Positions 40,747 through 50,974 are shown, counted from the stretch's first letter. The stretch: 64,000 bases of DNA from Acinetobacter indicus CIP 110367 (GCF_000488255.1 NZ_KI530756.1:248001-312000), one strand, 5' to 3'. Notes: generated from the sequence alone by a model not told the origin. Program-made: numbers and translations.

Positions 40747-41292
40747 TTAAAAAATATGACCCAGCCACGACAGGATATTGCCCAGACCGTAACCGATGGC
40801 CAATAAAGACACAATCCAGATAATGCCACCGGCAATGTTATAGGCCGTAAAGCTGGCGATGGGCATATGTCCGGAACCGGCAGCAAACGGTGCAAAAGAA
40901 CGGACAAAAGGAATAAACCGTGCAATGAGAATGGTTTTACCGCCATGCTTCATAAAATAGCGGTTGGTTTTGACGATATATTCCGGTTTGAAATAACGCG
41001 AATGGTCATTAAAAAACTTCAGCCCCAAGACCTTGCCGGTATAGTAATTCACGCTATAGCCAAGAATAGAGGCCAAGCACAGTAAAATCGCCATATAGTG
41101 TAAATGCACCACATCGGTGGTTGAACATAAGGCGCCAATGGCAATCAGCAGACTGTCTCCCGGCAGAAAAAACATAAATACCGAACCGGTTTCCGCAAAG
41201 ATAATTAAAAATAAAATTGCATAAATCCAGACCCCATAGTTGTTGAGCAACACAGGCAGCCACTGTTCAAAATTTAGCAAAAAATCAATCAT
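40747..41292 (-). CDS. DedA-family membrane protein
   Basis: 181 aa with four or five membrane segments. DedA proteins are inner-membrane transporters of the VTT/SNARE-associated group, several of which flip undecaprenyl phosphate or other lipids. Family signs are the FFLPGDSLL motif and GGKTILIARFIPFVRSFAPFAAG with the conserved Arg and Pro. It is shorter than E. coli DedA (219 aa). It is a single gene on the minus strand. Confidence 0.9.
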   Translation of the reverse strand: MIDFLLNFEQWLPVLLNNYGVWIYAILFLIIFAETGSVFMFFLPGDSLLIAIGALCSTTDVVHLHYMAILLCLASILGYSVNYYTGKVLGLKFFNDHSRYFKPEYIVKTNRYFMKHGGKTILIARFIPFVRSFAPFAAGSGHMPIASFTAYNIAGGIIWIVSLLAIGYGLGNILSWLGHIF

Positions 41293-41349
41293 CTACACTT
41301 AACCAACGTAAGTTACTCTGTTTCGCGCAGCCTGAATTATCGCTAAAAA

Positions 41350-41384
41350 TAAAAAAACAGTCTAATTTTTTCAATCAGACTGTT
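41350..41384 (-). terminator. ribE terminator
   Basis: AACAGTCT and AGACTGTT (41356-41363 and 41377-41384) with extra AT pairs inside form a stem; read on the minus strand it is followed by a long T-rich tail. It lies about 20 nt beyond the ribE stop. Confidence 0.8.
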
Positions 41385-41404
41385 CTGTACAGCAGCGTCA
41401 GGAC

Positions 41405-42064
41405 TTATTTTAAGAAGCCATTTTCGGCCAGAAAGTCCATGCTGATTTTTGACTGTGCCGTGGTTTCTGCGGCTTTTTCACCGAGCAGTAAACGCTCGAT
41501 ATAACGCGCCAAAACATCCACTTCCAGATTGACTTTAGTCCCAGTTTTCCAGGTACCAATATTGGTACGCTCTGCGGTATGCGGAATCAGGTTCAGGCTG
41601 ATTACACTGCCACGTAAATGGTTAATGGTCAGGCTGATGCCATCTACAGTCACTGAACCTTTTTCGGCCAGATATTTGGCAATTTCAGCCGGTGCAGTCA
41701 CTTCAAAATATAAAGAACGCGCATCTTCACGCACCAAGGTAATTTCACCCACGGCATCGACATGACCACTGACAATATGTCCGCCAAAACGGGTGGTCGG
41801 TAACATGGCTTTTTCCACATTCACCGGCTGGCCAACTTTCCAGTTACCTAAGGTAGTCCGGTTTAAACTTTCCCGTGACACATCGGCCGCGTACCAGTTA
41901 TCGCCCCACTCAATCACGGTCAGGCAGATGCCGTTGGTGGCAATCGAATCCCCCAGATGCACATCGGACATATCCAGATCGGTTTGAATACGCAGGCGGA
42001 CATCACCACCGACACTTTGCAGGCTGTCCACTTTGCCCACGCTTTCAATAATTCCTGTAAACAT
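41405..42064 (-). CDS. ribE: Riboflavin synthase alpha subunit
   Basis: 219 aa. It makes riboflavin from two dimethylribityllumazines. Two lumazine-binding repeats are visible, the first opening MFTGIIESVG and the second containing SGHVDAVGEIT; each has the ITS-like motif (NGICLTVIEW and DGISLTINHL). It is the last gene of a nrdR-ribD-methylase-ribE run on the minus strand. Confidence 0.95.
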   Translation of the reverse strand: MFTGIIESVGKVDSLQSVGGDVRLRIQTDLDMSDVHLGDSIATNGICLTVIEWGDNWYAADVSRESLNRTTLGNWKVGQPVNVEKAMLPTTRFGGHIVSGHVDAVGEITLVREDARSLYFEVTAPAEIAKYLAEKGSVTVDGISLTINHLRGSVISLNLIPHTAERTNIGTWKTGTKVNLEVDVLARYIERLLLGEKAAETTAQSKISMDFLAENGFLK

Positions 42065-42091
42065 AGTCTTTTCTCTTATTGTCTCTAGTGC

Positions 42092-43381
42092 TTACCACAA
42101 GGCCAGTTGGGTGCTAACACCGCTGGTATCGACCCCGCCCAGCTCGGCAAAGTGATGCAACTGCCCCAGCAACTGCCGGATTGGCGGGCCAGACTTGGCA
42201 TGGGTATCGGTAATCACAATAAATTCCAGTACTCGTGCACGTTCAGACTGACGCTGCTTGCTGACCCGGTAACGCGGTACATCCTGGGTTAACAGGCTGA
42301 CCCGGCCACGTTTTAAATTGGCCTGCAACAAATCCACTGCACTGATATTGCCATCGGTGGAGTAACTGGTCAGGATATAGCGTGCATTAATGGTCTCTAA
42401 CAGCTTCTCATACGCCTCTTTGGCGTGCTTGGACGAGTTATACGGACTCGGACGCTCTTTGCGCCAGGCACGGTCAATGCCGCTCTTAAAGCCTTTGGTA
42501 TCCGGGGTTGGTAAATCGACCTGATCCCATAAGGTTAAGGCATTTAACACATGATAGTTACTGCTATAGGCATGCTGGTTATACGGCGGATCTAAATACG
42601 CCACATCCACTTCAAAGCCGCTCATCTGGTTGGCCAGATGCTGGGCATCAACACACCACATTTCGGCAGCCGGACGTTTCGGATCACCAATTTCACAGAA
42701 GCGGCTTGGGGTTAACCACAACAAAGATTCAATCCGTTCCAGTGCAGTCTGGGTTTTACCACCCCAGCCATGGTGGAAACTTTTAAAGACCCCGGAGGTG
42801 TTGCTGACAAAACTGGCCGAATACAACAAAGGCGCCAGCAGCGCGCTCATCTCGACATCATCAATCGCGCCTTGCGCCTGCCAGGTGGCAATCTGCTGGC
42901 GGATGGCATCAATACGCATCCCGTTACGGCGTTTAAAGAATAAACGGTCACGGGTCGGATCATAAATTTCATCATTGCGTGGGCACAGGTTATGTGTGAC
43001 CCAGCCTTTGACTTCTGGCAAACGGTTTAAATAATCAATTGCTTTCTGATAACCGCCCAGCTCTTTAAACGCCGGCGCTTCCACACAAGCCAAAATCGCA
43101 TGATTCAGCGCATGGCTATACGGTTCCCAGTCATTGGCAATTACCCGATAGCCATTTTGTCGGGCCAGACGTGAAACCACGCCTGAACCGGCAAAAAAGT
43201 CAGCGAAGATCGGGGCGCGGCCGCCTTTGTTCAGGGTGCCGGTCTGCTCCAGCGCTTCCAGAATCAGATGTAACAGACGACGTTTATTCCCCAGATAAGG
43301 AACCAGCTGATGGAAAAGATATTCATCTGTCGTACGTGCGGCGTGACGACGTTTGTGATAAACCGTAGACTCTGAATTCAT
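42092..43381 (-). CDS. Orphan DNA adenine methyltransferase, D12/AamA-like
   Basis: 429 aa. The SAM-binding motif FADFFAGSGVVSRLA (about residue 60) comes before the catalytic AYLDPPYNQHAYSSNY (about residue 260), the alpha/D12 order of N6-adenine methylases. No restriction enzyme gene is near. It sits between ribE and ribD, overlapping ribD by 4 nt (ATGA). A. baumannii has an adenine methylase, AamA (A1S_0222, reported to act on GAATTC), that by locus number lies in a corresponding neighbourhood; orthology is inferred from memory of that gene. Confidence 0.82.
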   Translation of the reverse strand: MNSESTVYHKRRHAARTTDEYLFHQLVPYLGNKRRLLHLILEALEQTGTLNKGGRAPIFADFFAGSGVVSRLARQNGYRVIANDWEPYSHALNHAILACVEAPAFKELGGYQKAIDYLNRLPEVKGWVTHNLCPRNDEIYDPTRDRLFFKRRNGMRIDAIRQQIATWQAQGAIDDVEMSALLAPLLYSASFVSNTSGVFKSFHHGWGGKTQTALERIESLLWLTPSRFCEIGDPKRPAAEMWCVDAQHLANQMSGFEVDVAYLDPPYNQHAYSSNYHVLNALTLWDQVDLPTPDTKGFKSGIDRAWRKERPSPYNSSKHAKEAYEKLLETINARYILTSYSTDGNISAVDLLQANLKRGRVSLLTQDVPRYRVSKQRQSERARVLEFIVITDTHAKSGPPIRQLLGQLHHFAELGGVDTSGVSTQLALW

Positions 43382-44466
43382 AACGTCTCTTGAGAAGGGG
43401 TTAACCTTAAGCGCACATCATCACCGAATTGAGTGACGTCGCAAAGTTTAAATCGAAGTTGTTGTGCCATACGCTCAAATTCTGCCTGAAACATGGCACG
43501 TGCAGACCGGCCTAACAGGGTCGGAGCCACATAACTGATCACTTCGTCGACCAGTTGCTGCTGTAAAAAGGCGGTCGATAGTGTCGCACCGGCTTCAATC
43601 AGCACATCATACAGCTGATACTGCTGCACCAAAGTTCGAAGTAGTTGATCCAAAGGCTGAACCTCGAGCTGGATCACGCCCAGCGCTTCCAGCTCGGCCC
43701 GATACGGACCCATCACCATCACACTGTCCGGCTGCTCGAGCAGCTTGGCGGTTAAGGGCAAGCGTCCCTGACGGTCCAGTACCAGCCGTTTCGGCTGGAC
43801 AATGCTGCTGATGTCCTGATGTATCGCCAGCTGGCGGACATTGAGCTGACAGTCATCGGCCAGCACGGTTTTAATCCCGGTAATCACCACTGCTGAAATC
43901 GCACGCCAGTGCTGCACATCCAGACGCGCCGAATTGCCGGTAATCCATTTCGATTCACCGGAGGCCATGGCAGTACGGCCATCCAGACTTGACGCCACTT
44001 TTAAGCGGACATAAGGCTGACCCGTGGCCATGGCTTTTAAAAAGCCCAGATTCAGCTGATGCGCCTGCTGTTCCAGCACGCCTACCTCCACCTGAATTCC
44101 GGCATCGCGCAGAATCTGCACGCCTTTACCAGCCACCAGCGGATTCGGATCAGGACAGGCCACTACCACTCTGGCCACACCGGCTTCGACCAGACCTTTG
44201 GCACAAGGCGGGGTACGTCCATAATGCGCACAAGGTTCCAGAGTCACGTAAGCGGTTGCACCACGGGCGGCATCGCCGGCATCACGTAAGGCAAATACTT
44301 CGGCATGTGGCTGTCCGGCACGCGGATGATAGCCCTCTCCCACCAGTTGTCCGTCTTTAACCAGCACACAGCCCACATTCGGATTCGGTTTGGTCGAGTA
44401 CTGTCCGAGTCGTGCCAGTTCAATGGCACGCTGCATCCAGATTTGGTCTTGAGTTAACTCGGACAT
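43378..44466 (-). CDS. ribD: Bifunctional riboflavin deaminase/reductase RibD
   Basis: 362 aa. The N-terminal deaminase has the zinc motif HAEVFAL plus EPCAHYGRTPPC (about 50-85); the C-terminal reductase spans about 150-360 (VRLKVASSLDGRTA). It catalyses two successive steps of riboflavin synthesis. It lies 23 nt downstream of nrdR, a conserved nrdR-rib arrangement, and overlaps the methylase gene by 4 nt. Confidence 0.95.
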   Translation of the reverse strand: MSELTQDQIWMQRAIELARLGQYSTKPNPNVGCVLVKDGQLVGEGYHPRAGQPHAEVFALRDAGDAARGATAYVTLEPCAHYGRTPPCAKGLVEAGVARVVVACPDPNPLVAGKGVQILRDAGIQVEVGVLEQQAHQLNLGFLKAMATGQPYVRLKVASSLDGRTAMASGESKWITGNSARLDVQHWRAISAVVITGIKTVLADDCQLNVRQLAIHQDISSIVQPKRLVLDRQGRLPLTAKLLEQPDSVMVMGPYRAELEALGVIQLEVQPLDQLLRTLVQQYQLYDVLIEAGATLSTAFLQQQLVDEVISYVAPTLLGRSARAMFQAEFERMAQQLRFKLCDVTQFGDDVRLRLTPSQETL

Positions 44467-44489
44467 GTCACCACTCTTGCGCGTTGAGC

Positions 44490-44948
44490 TTAGTATTCAC
44501 GTTGCTGCATTTGTTCAATTTGACGGCGGAAGGCTTCCACATCCTGAAAGTCCTGATACACCGAAGCAAAACGCACATAGGCCACATGATCCAGCGAGAA
44601 TAAAGACTGCATGACAATTTCCCCGATGGTGCGTGATTTAACATCACGTTCGCCCAGACGGCGGATTTGCAGCTGGATATCACTGAGTACCGTTTCAATC
44701 TGTTCCTGAGTCACGGGACGTTTTTGCAAGGCATGCATCAATGAACGGCGCAGTTTGGCTTCATCAAAGGGCTCATTTTTACCATCCGATTTAATGACGC
44801 GTGGCATCACCACTTCATAACTTTCAAAGGTGGTAAAACGTTCACCACAGCTAATACATTCACGACGTCGGCGAATTTGACAGCCTTCAGCTGCCAGCCG
44901 TGAATCAATCACTTTACTGTCTGCGGCGTTGCAAAATGGACAATGCAT
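44490..44948 (-). CDS. nrdR: Transcriptional repressor NrdR
   Basis: 152 aa. NrdR senses nucleotides and represses ribonucleotide reductase genes. The N-terminal zinc ribbon is MHCPFCN ... [12 protein letters not shown], followed by an ATP-cone domain (about 49-139, [20 protein letters not shown]). The length is exactly as in the family. Confidence 0.96.
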   Translation of the reverse strand: MHCPFCNAADSKVIDSRLAAEGCQIRRRRECISCGERFTTFESYEVVMPRVIKSDGKNEPFDEAKLRRSLMHALQKRPVTQEQIETVLSDIQLQIRRLGERDVKSRTIGEIVMQSLFSLDHVAYVRFASVYQDFQDVEAFRRQIEQMQQREY

Positions 44949-45033
44949 AGTGGTTTAATTGAACAAATCCAGTTGATTTGAGAGTGTAGCAAAAAAACAG
45001 GATTTTGTAGAGTTTTACGCAATATATAGAAAA

Positions 45034-45057
45034 AAAACAGCCCTTTTGGGCTGTTTT
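45034..45057. terminator. amtB terminator
   Basis: AAAACAGCCC-TTTT-GGGCTGTTTT is a perfect 10-bp stem; on the minus strand a T-run continues after it. It lies 31 nt beyond the amtB stop. Confidence 0.85.
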
Positions 45058-45087
45058 ACACAATATATTGATTATGCTGCTGAAAGA

Positions 45088-46491
45088 TTATTCAACCCGT
45101 TCACCATGCTGGCTTAAATCCAGACCCATGCGTTCATCATCAGATTCAACACGGATACCAATTACCAGATCAATCACTTTCAGGATAATGAAGGTTAATA
45201 CCGCAGAGTACACAATTGTGGCAATCACACCTTCCACTTGCACCCACAGCTGACCCATCAGGCTGGCAGGTGCCGCATCGCCCATAATGAATTCGCTGGC
45301 AAAGAAGGCGGTTAAAATTGCACCTACAATACCACCCACGCCGTGCAGGCCAAAGGCATCTAAAGAGTCATCGGCTTTCAGGGCACGTTTCAGTGCAGTA
45401 ATCCCCCAGAAGCAGACCACGCCACCAATCAGACCCATGGCTAAGGCACCACCGACGGTGACAAAACCTGCTGCCGGGGTAATGACCACCAGACCAGCCA
45501 CGGCACCTGAAGCACCGCCTAATACAGAGGCTTTACCACGGACCACTTTTTCCGTCACTAACCAGGCCAGTGCGGCTGCAGCTGCGGCAACTTGAGTCAC
45601 CACCAGGGCATAACCTGCTGAACCATTGGCGCCCAACGCAGAACCACCGTTGAAACCAAACCAGCCCACCCACAGCAGGCTCGCACCCACCACAGTTAAG
45701 GTCAGATTGTGCGGTGCCATAGATTCACGGCCCAAGCCCATACGTTTGCCCAGCATATAGGCAGCCACCAGACCGGCTACACCAGAGTTAATGTGTACCA
45801 CGGTACCACCAGCGAAATCCAGCGCGCCGTCGTTGCCTAACCAGCCGCCACCCCAGACCCAGTGGGTAATAGGTGCATAGACCACCACCACCCAGATGGC
45901 AATGAACGCAACAAAGGCCCCAAATTTCATCCGCTCTGCAATCGAACCGCTGATAATCGCCACGGTAATAATCGCAAAGGTCATCTGGAAGATCACGAAC
46001 AGGATTTCAGGAATGGTGCCACTCAAGGCATCGGTGGTAATACCGGCCAGCATGAACTTGTCTAGGCTGCCAATAAAGGCATTGCCTTCGCCAAAGGCCA
46101 AGGTATAGCCAATAATTACCCAGACCAGACTGACCACTGCGGCCGCAACAAAACTGTGCGCCATGGTGCTGAGGACGTTTTTCTTGCGCACCATACCGCC
46201 ATAGAACAGGGCCAAGCCCGGAATGGTCATAAGTAGGACAAGTGCTGTTGAGACCAGAATCCAGGCGGTATCACCAGTGTCTAACACAGCTTCTTCTTCA
46301 GCCGCTACCACTTCAGGCAAAGCAGTTTCTGTAGTGATGATATCGCTTGATTCAATAAGCGCAGGTTCCACAGTATCATTTACTGTGATTTGTTCTGAAG
46401 GAGTTGGCGCTGTTACGGCTTCTTCAGCCCAAGTAACAGAACCACCCAAAAGCGCGCCGGACAGGCCGAGCGCAAGTAGCATTTTTTTCAT
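45088..46491 (-). CDS. amtB: Ammonium transporter AmtB
   Basis: 467 aa. A signal-like N-terminus with about 60 acidic/Thr-rich residues precedes eleven membrane helices. Conserved parts are PGLALFYGGMVRKKNVLS, GGTVVHINSGVAGLVAA and DAFGLHGVGGIVGAI, with the pore His residues. It conducts ammonia under nitrogen limitation. It follows glnK, the usual glnK-amtB operon. The periplasmic N-terminal extension is longer than in E. coli. Confidence 0.95.
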   Translation of the reverse strand: MKKMLLALGLSGALLGGSVTWAEEAVTAPTPSEQITVNDTVEPALIESSDIITTETALPEVVAAEEEAVLDTGDTAWILVSTALVLLMTIPGLALFYGGMVRKKNVLSTMAHSFVAAAVVSLVWVIIGYTLAFGEGNAFIGSLDKFMLAGITTDALSGTIPEILFVIFQMTFAIITVAIISGSIAERMKFGAFVAFIAIWVVVVYAPITHWVWGGGWLGNDGALDFAGGTVVHINSGVAGLVAAYMLGKRMGLGRESMAPHNLTLTVVGASLLWVGWFGFNGGSALGANGSAGYALVVTQVAAAAAALAWLVTEKVVRGKASVLGGASGAVAGLVVITPAAGFVTVGGALAMGLIGGVVCFWGITALKRALKADDSLDAFGLHGVGGIVGAILTAFFASEFIMGDAAPASLMGQLWVQVEGVIATIVYSAVLTFIILKVIDLVIGIRVESDDERMGLDLSQHGERVE

Positions 46492-46553
46492 TCGTATCCC
46501 CCAACCTAGTTTTTGTGAGTTATTAGGTACTCAGCAAACTTCGTGCCAATTGC

Positions 46554-46928
<375 letters not shown>

Positions 46929-46933
46929 TTATG

Positions 46934-46950
46934 TTCAAATTTCATGCCAA
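46934..46950 (-). promoter_or_regulatory. Sigma-54-like promoter of glnK-amtB
   Basis: On the minus strand TTGGCATG-AAAT-TTGAA resembles the consensus TTGGCACG-N4-TTGCA, with two mismatches; the -24 GG is intact but the -12 GC reads GA. The site is about 42 nt before the start codon, the right place for a nitrogen-regulated glnK promoter. Confidence 0.4.
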
Positions 46951-47168
46951 AACTCCTAAGGTCGGGGGAAATTAGAAGTTACGGCATGTGATTTATTTAT
47001 ATCTTATTTTATACCTTTCTCATGCACCAATCTTCAAAAAATAAACATTTTTCTGTAGAGATTTACGATCTCCGGCATCGAATAAAACCATATTTCATCT
47101 GAAACACTATAGTCTGGGCCAGAGCAATGCTACACTGCGCTTTTCAGTCCACTGGAATGGAATTTATT

Positions 47169-47396
47169 ATGATAGAAACCTTATTACAGGCCATCTTAGA
47201 ACAGGTCGATCAACCGAAAAAAGATTTAGAACATAACCTGCGTGCCCTGCTAAACGAAGCCGTCAGCAAAATGGATCTGGTGTCCAAAGAAGAGCTGGAC
47301 CGTCAGCGCACTGCACTGAATAATGCCAATCTTCGTTTAAATGAACTGCTGCAGCAGGTAGAAGTACTCGAACAAAAGATTTTGAACAAAGAATAA
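47169..47396 (+). CDS. ubiK: Ubiquinone biosynthesis accessory factor UbiK (YqiC)
   Basis: 75 aa from the ATG at 47169. A BMFP-type small protein: an amphipathic first helix (IETLLQAILEQ) and a C-terminal coiled coil (EELDRQRTALNNANLRLNELL) that makes trimers. It binds UbiJ and lipids in the Ubi complex. Its position directly before comM is the same as yqiC near comM-like genes in relatives. Confidence 0.85.
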   Translation: MIETLLQAILEQVDQPKKDLEHNLRALLNEAVSKMDLVSKEELDRQRTALNNANLRLNELLQQVEVLEQKILNKE

Positions 47397-47465
47397 GCAC
47401 CTTCTTAGTGCAACAAAAGACGCATAACGACCAAAAATAACGCACCAAAACGGAACATAACAACA

Positions 47466-48305
47466 ATGTCTTTTGCCAAAATTTATACGCGGGGTCTGCT
47501 TGGACTGAATGCCCCGTCCATTGAAGTTGAAGTCCATTTAAGTCAGGGTCTGCCCTCCTTAACCATTGTCGGTCTGGCCGAAGCCGCGGTCCGTGAAAGT
47601 AAAGACCGGGTTCGCTCGGCCATTATTAACAGTGGTTTTCAGTTTCCCACCAAACGTTTGACCATTAATCTGGCCCCGGCCGATTTACCCAAAGATGGCT
47701 CACGTCTGGATTTACCGATTGCCTTAGGCATTCTGATTGCTTCCGGACAATTGCCCGAACAGGCCGCAGAAAACCTGGAATTTATTGGTGAACTGGCGCT
47801 GGATGGCCAGTTACGCCCGGTCACCGGCACTTTAAGTATTGCCATTGCCTGTCAGGCGGCCGGCCATCAACTGGTATTACCGGAACCCAATGCACAGGAA
47901 GCCGCACAATTGCCCGACTTTCAGGTGTTTGCGGCCAGTCATCTGAAACAGGTCTGTGAGCATCTGGCGCAGGCTGCGCCCCTACAGCCTTTTGCAGCAA
48001 GCTCGGAAACCCGCTTGGAACGCTATGCTTTTGACCTGGCGGATGTCAAAGGACAGCTGCGACCTCGGCGTGCCCTGGAAATTGCCGCTGCCGGTGGCCA
48101 TTCCTTGCTCTTTAAAGGTCCACCCGGTACAGGCAAGACTCTCTTGGCCTCACGTCTGGCCAGTATTTTGCCGCCCCTGAATATGCAGGAAAATCTTGAA
48201 GTTGCCAGTATTTATTCAATTGCCAATACCCCGCATCGCTTTGGACAGCGGCCATTTCGCGCCCCGCATCATACCGCTTCAGCGATTGCGCTGGTCGGTG
48301 GTGGC
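47466..48305 (+). pseudogene. comM: comM, 5' part, interrupted by an island
   Basis: 280 codons remain of a protein of about 500 aa. ComM is a hexameric AAA+ helicase that speeds branch migration in natural transformation. The N-terminal Lon-like domain and Walker A GPPGTGKTLLASRL are present. Translation follows the family up to HHTASAIALVGGG and then changes abruptly at TGT (48306); the frame runs on in foreign sequence to a stop at about 48375. The Walker B region and the C-terminal part are missing, so the product should be inactive. The 3' part is not in this window. Confidence 0.93.
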
Positions 48306-48313
48306 TGTCATTT

Positions 48314-48353
48314 ACAAACAACTATGCGACATTCCAAACAACTATGCGATAAA
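48314..48353. repeat. Two 20-bp direct repeats at the island edge
   Basis: CAAACAACTATGCGA occurs at 48315-48329 and again at 48335-48349, spaced exactly 20 bp, starting 8 nt inside the TGT terminus. Arrays of about 20-bp sites next to the tip are where TnsB-type transposases bind in Tn7-like elements. Confidence 0.75.
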
Positions 48354-48468
48354 TTACAGCTTTTATCTTTACAGTAATCTTTATTTGAAATAAATCATTG
48401 AATATAAAAAATAATTTAATATAATTTAAAACAATATCAAAGTACTAACTATATATTTGGATCTTGCA

Positions 48469-50883
48469 ATGTATAATATCTTTTTAAATAATATTAAAGC
48501 AGCACGTAAATTAAAAACACAAAAAAATATTGCTGAAGTAAGTCTGAGTATTTTTAGAATGCTTATTCAACATATTTGTATTTCAAATGCAGAATATATA
48601 AATATTTTAGCTAAAGAAAGTTCTGAAAACATGTCAAAAATTGATATTAGTTTTATTGAGCTATCTCAACCGGCCGATGGAACATGCGTTGATTTTATAA
48701 GTAACTCTCTAACACAGATAGCAAAATTGAAAAACAGCTCTTTAGCTAGATTCTACTTTGAAGATAAAGATATTTCAAACGAACCTGCATTAGTAGAATG
48801 GCTACAAATCAAAGAAATATCTTTAAGAAATATCTTACATACATATGTTGAAGATCGAAATGAAAGTATCTTTGGTCATGGTATTTCATCAACTAATTTA
48901 TTTTTAGATATCGATATTATTGAATATATTTTAGAAAAATTAAAAGTTTATCTACCAGAAAGTAAAGGCGACGATTTTTTATTTTTTCCTAAAAATTTTA
49001 ATATCTCTACTCCTATTCAAACATTAAGATTATTTGATGGAAATCCTACGTGTTACAGAAAAATCAAAAAAACTAATAATGGGATGATTCATGTTACTGC
49101 TAAAGTTCAAACATCCTTAACAAACGCTACCGATCAATCTTATGAAGTACCAAATAAAATTTTTAATATTTCTACAAAAAAAACTTATGAGGTATATGAA
49201 TATAATGATTGGAATCCGCTAATTTTTTTACCAGAGAGAGCTATATCAGTAGCTGACTTTACAGGACGAAAAAAAGAAATCACTGAGCTTATTGACTGGT
49301 TTAATGATCCAGAAGACTCAAAACGATGTCTTGTATATGGTGATGGTGGCATTGGAAAGACAACTCTCATTTTAGAATTTATGCATCGTGTCCTTGAAGG
49401 TTCTATTGAGGTCGAATGGAAACCCAGTGTTATTACTTTTTACACAGCAAAAAAGACTCGTTGGGGAATACATGGTTTAGAATCACTCACGAACAACAAT
49501 CTAGGCGTTGCAGATGTCGCTTTACATATAGCACAACTATTAGAAGTCAAACTTGACAATAGTTGGTATCAAAAAGATGCAGAAACTATTATTCAAAAAT
49601 TAAAAGGCTTACTTGAAAAAGAGAAGATTAAAAAAAATGAGCATCTCATTATTTTAGATAATACAGAAACTATGGCTGAAAATGATGATGATATTATTAA
49701 TCTAGGTAAACAAATACACTTACTTTCCCGTTATGCTGGAAGAGTAATTCTTACTTCTCGTCGTACAGAAAGACTTGAAGCAAGACCAATTGAAACAACT
49801 AAATGGTCCGATGAAGAAGGTGTAGAATATATTCAAAAAAGAGGAGATATATTAAATATTGATGCAATAAAAAAGGCTGGCATACCTACTTTAAAAAAAA
49901 TCACTCGAGAACTCAATAATAAACCATTGATTTTGAATGTTTTCATTCAATTTGCAAATGAACTACAAAGCTCACTTAATAGCGCATTAGATAAAGTGAA
50001 AAGATTACAGGAAAAAGACTTAGGGATGTTCTTGTTTTCTGATGTTTGGGAAAGATTTAATGAAAAAGAAAAGCACTTTTTACTTCTCTTAACCTATTTT
50101 GGTCCTGATCATGATCAATATTTTATGCAATTAGCTTCTGATAAAGCTAATTTAACTTTTTCTTTAGCTCAGAGCACATTAGAAGGTAGTAAAGGGATTT
50201 GTCAACTTAGTAGTATTGATGGCCAACTTCAGATTACTTTCAACAATGATTTTATGAAATTTTGTAAAGATAGAACTGTAAATTTTAATGATCAAACACA
50301 TCCTCTTCAAAAAGATCTAGAAACAATCCAAAAAAGATATATAGAGTTTTTAAAACATATTGAAGTAGAAATATCAGATAATGATCAAAAAGCTTATTTA
50401 AGTAGGTTTGCACGGGCAGCTAGAAAATTCTTTAATGAGGGTAATAAAGAACAAGCAATTTCATACTATGAATTAGCGATAGATGAGGATCCAACAAATA
50501 TTTGGTTATTAGAGAAGTATTCAAACACTCTATTTATATATAAAGATTTTCTACCAGCATTAGAAAAAATCAATAAAGCTACTAACATTGATCCTAATCA
50601 CTCAGAACTCCAATTTACTAAAGGTAAAATATTAGCCAGAATTAAAAATAAAACCAAAGAATCTATAACGTGCTTAGATTTAGCTCATAAACTCGGGAAA
50701 TCTATGCACCTATGTGAGTTACAAAAAATATATGCTTATTTAGCAGATGGAGATATAGAGCACGCAACCATATCATTAAATATCGCTAAGAGTAATATCC
50801 CTAACGATTCTTATTACCAAAAGTGCAAGATAGAAATTGAACGCTTAGAACGCAAAATAAATCAATATATATTGCCTCTATAG
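48469..50883 (+). CDS. STAND NTPase (NB-ARC-like) with TPR C-terminus, candidate defence protein
   Basis: 804 aa from the ATG at 48469 (a TTG four codons earlier is possible; neither has a clear ribosome binding site). Residues 1 to about 260 are helical and of unknown type. The NTPase follows: FTGRKKEITELIDWF, P-loop GDGGIGKTT near 291-299, Walker B HLIILDNTE, and a sensor-like ILTSRRTERLEA. The C-terminal third has TPR-like repeats (EQAISYYELAIDEDPTNIW; ALEKINKATNIDPNHSEL). This is the build of STAND immune sensors such as Avs, but no known effector domain is recognised. A PIN-domain gene lies 91 nt downstream. The gene is strongly AT-rich. Confidence 0.7.
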   Translation: MYNIFLNNIKAARKLKTQKNIAEVSLSIFRMLIQHICISNAEYINILAKESSENMSKIDISFIELSQPADGTCVDFISNSLTQIAKLKNSSLARFYFEDKDISNEPALVEWLQIKEISLRNILHTYVEDRNESIFGHGISSTNLFLDIDIIEYILEKLKVYLPESKGDDFLFFPKNFNISTPIQTLRLFDGNPTCYRKIKKTNNGMIHVTAKVQTSLTNATDQSYEVPNKIFNISTKKTYEVYEYNDWNPLIFLPERAISVADFTGRKKEITELIDWFNDPEDSKRCLVYGDGGIGKTTLILEFMHRVLEGSIEVEWKPSVITFYTAKKTRWGIHGLESLTNNNLGVADVALHIAQLLEVKLDNSWYQKDAETIIQKLKGLLEKEKIKKNEHLIILDNTETMAENDDDIINLGKQIHLLSRYAGRVILTSRRTERLEARPIETTKWSDEEGVEYIQKRGDILNIDAIKKAGIPTLKKITRELNNKPLILNVFIQFANELQSSLNSALDKVKRLQEKDLGMFLFSDVWERFNEKEKHFLLLLTYFGPDHDQYFMQLASDKANLTFSLAQSTLEGSKGICQLSSIDGQLQITFNNDFMKFCKDRTVNFNDQTHPLQKDLETIQKRYIEFLKHIEVEISDNDQKAYLSRFARAARKFFNEGNKEQAISYYELAIDEDPTNIWLLEKYSNTLFIYKDFLPALEKINKATNIDPNHSELQFTKGKILARIKNKTKESITCLDLAHKLGKSMHLCELQKIYAYLADGDIEHATISLNIAKSNIPNDSYYQKCKIEIERLERKINQYILPL

Positions 50884-50974
50884 AAAATGTTACTTTAGAT
50901 GTATTTATAGAATTACCTATAAGCACATTAATGAGGGTCAATAAATTTAACTTTTTAATAATCAATGAGGCAGT

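Noticed and set aside
48300..48360. CRISPR array from the 20-bp repeats
   Set aside because: There are only two copies directly abutting with no spacers, and no cas genes are present.
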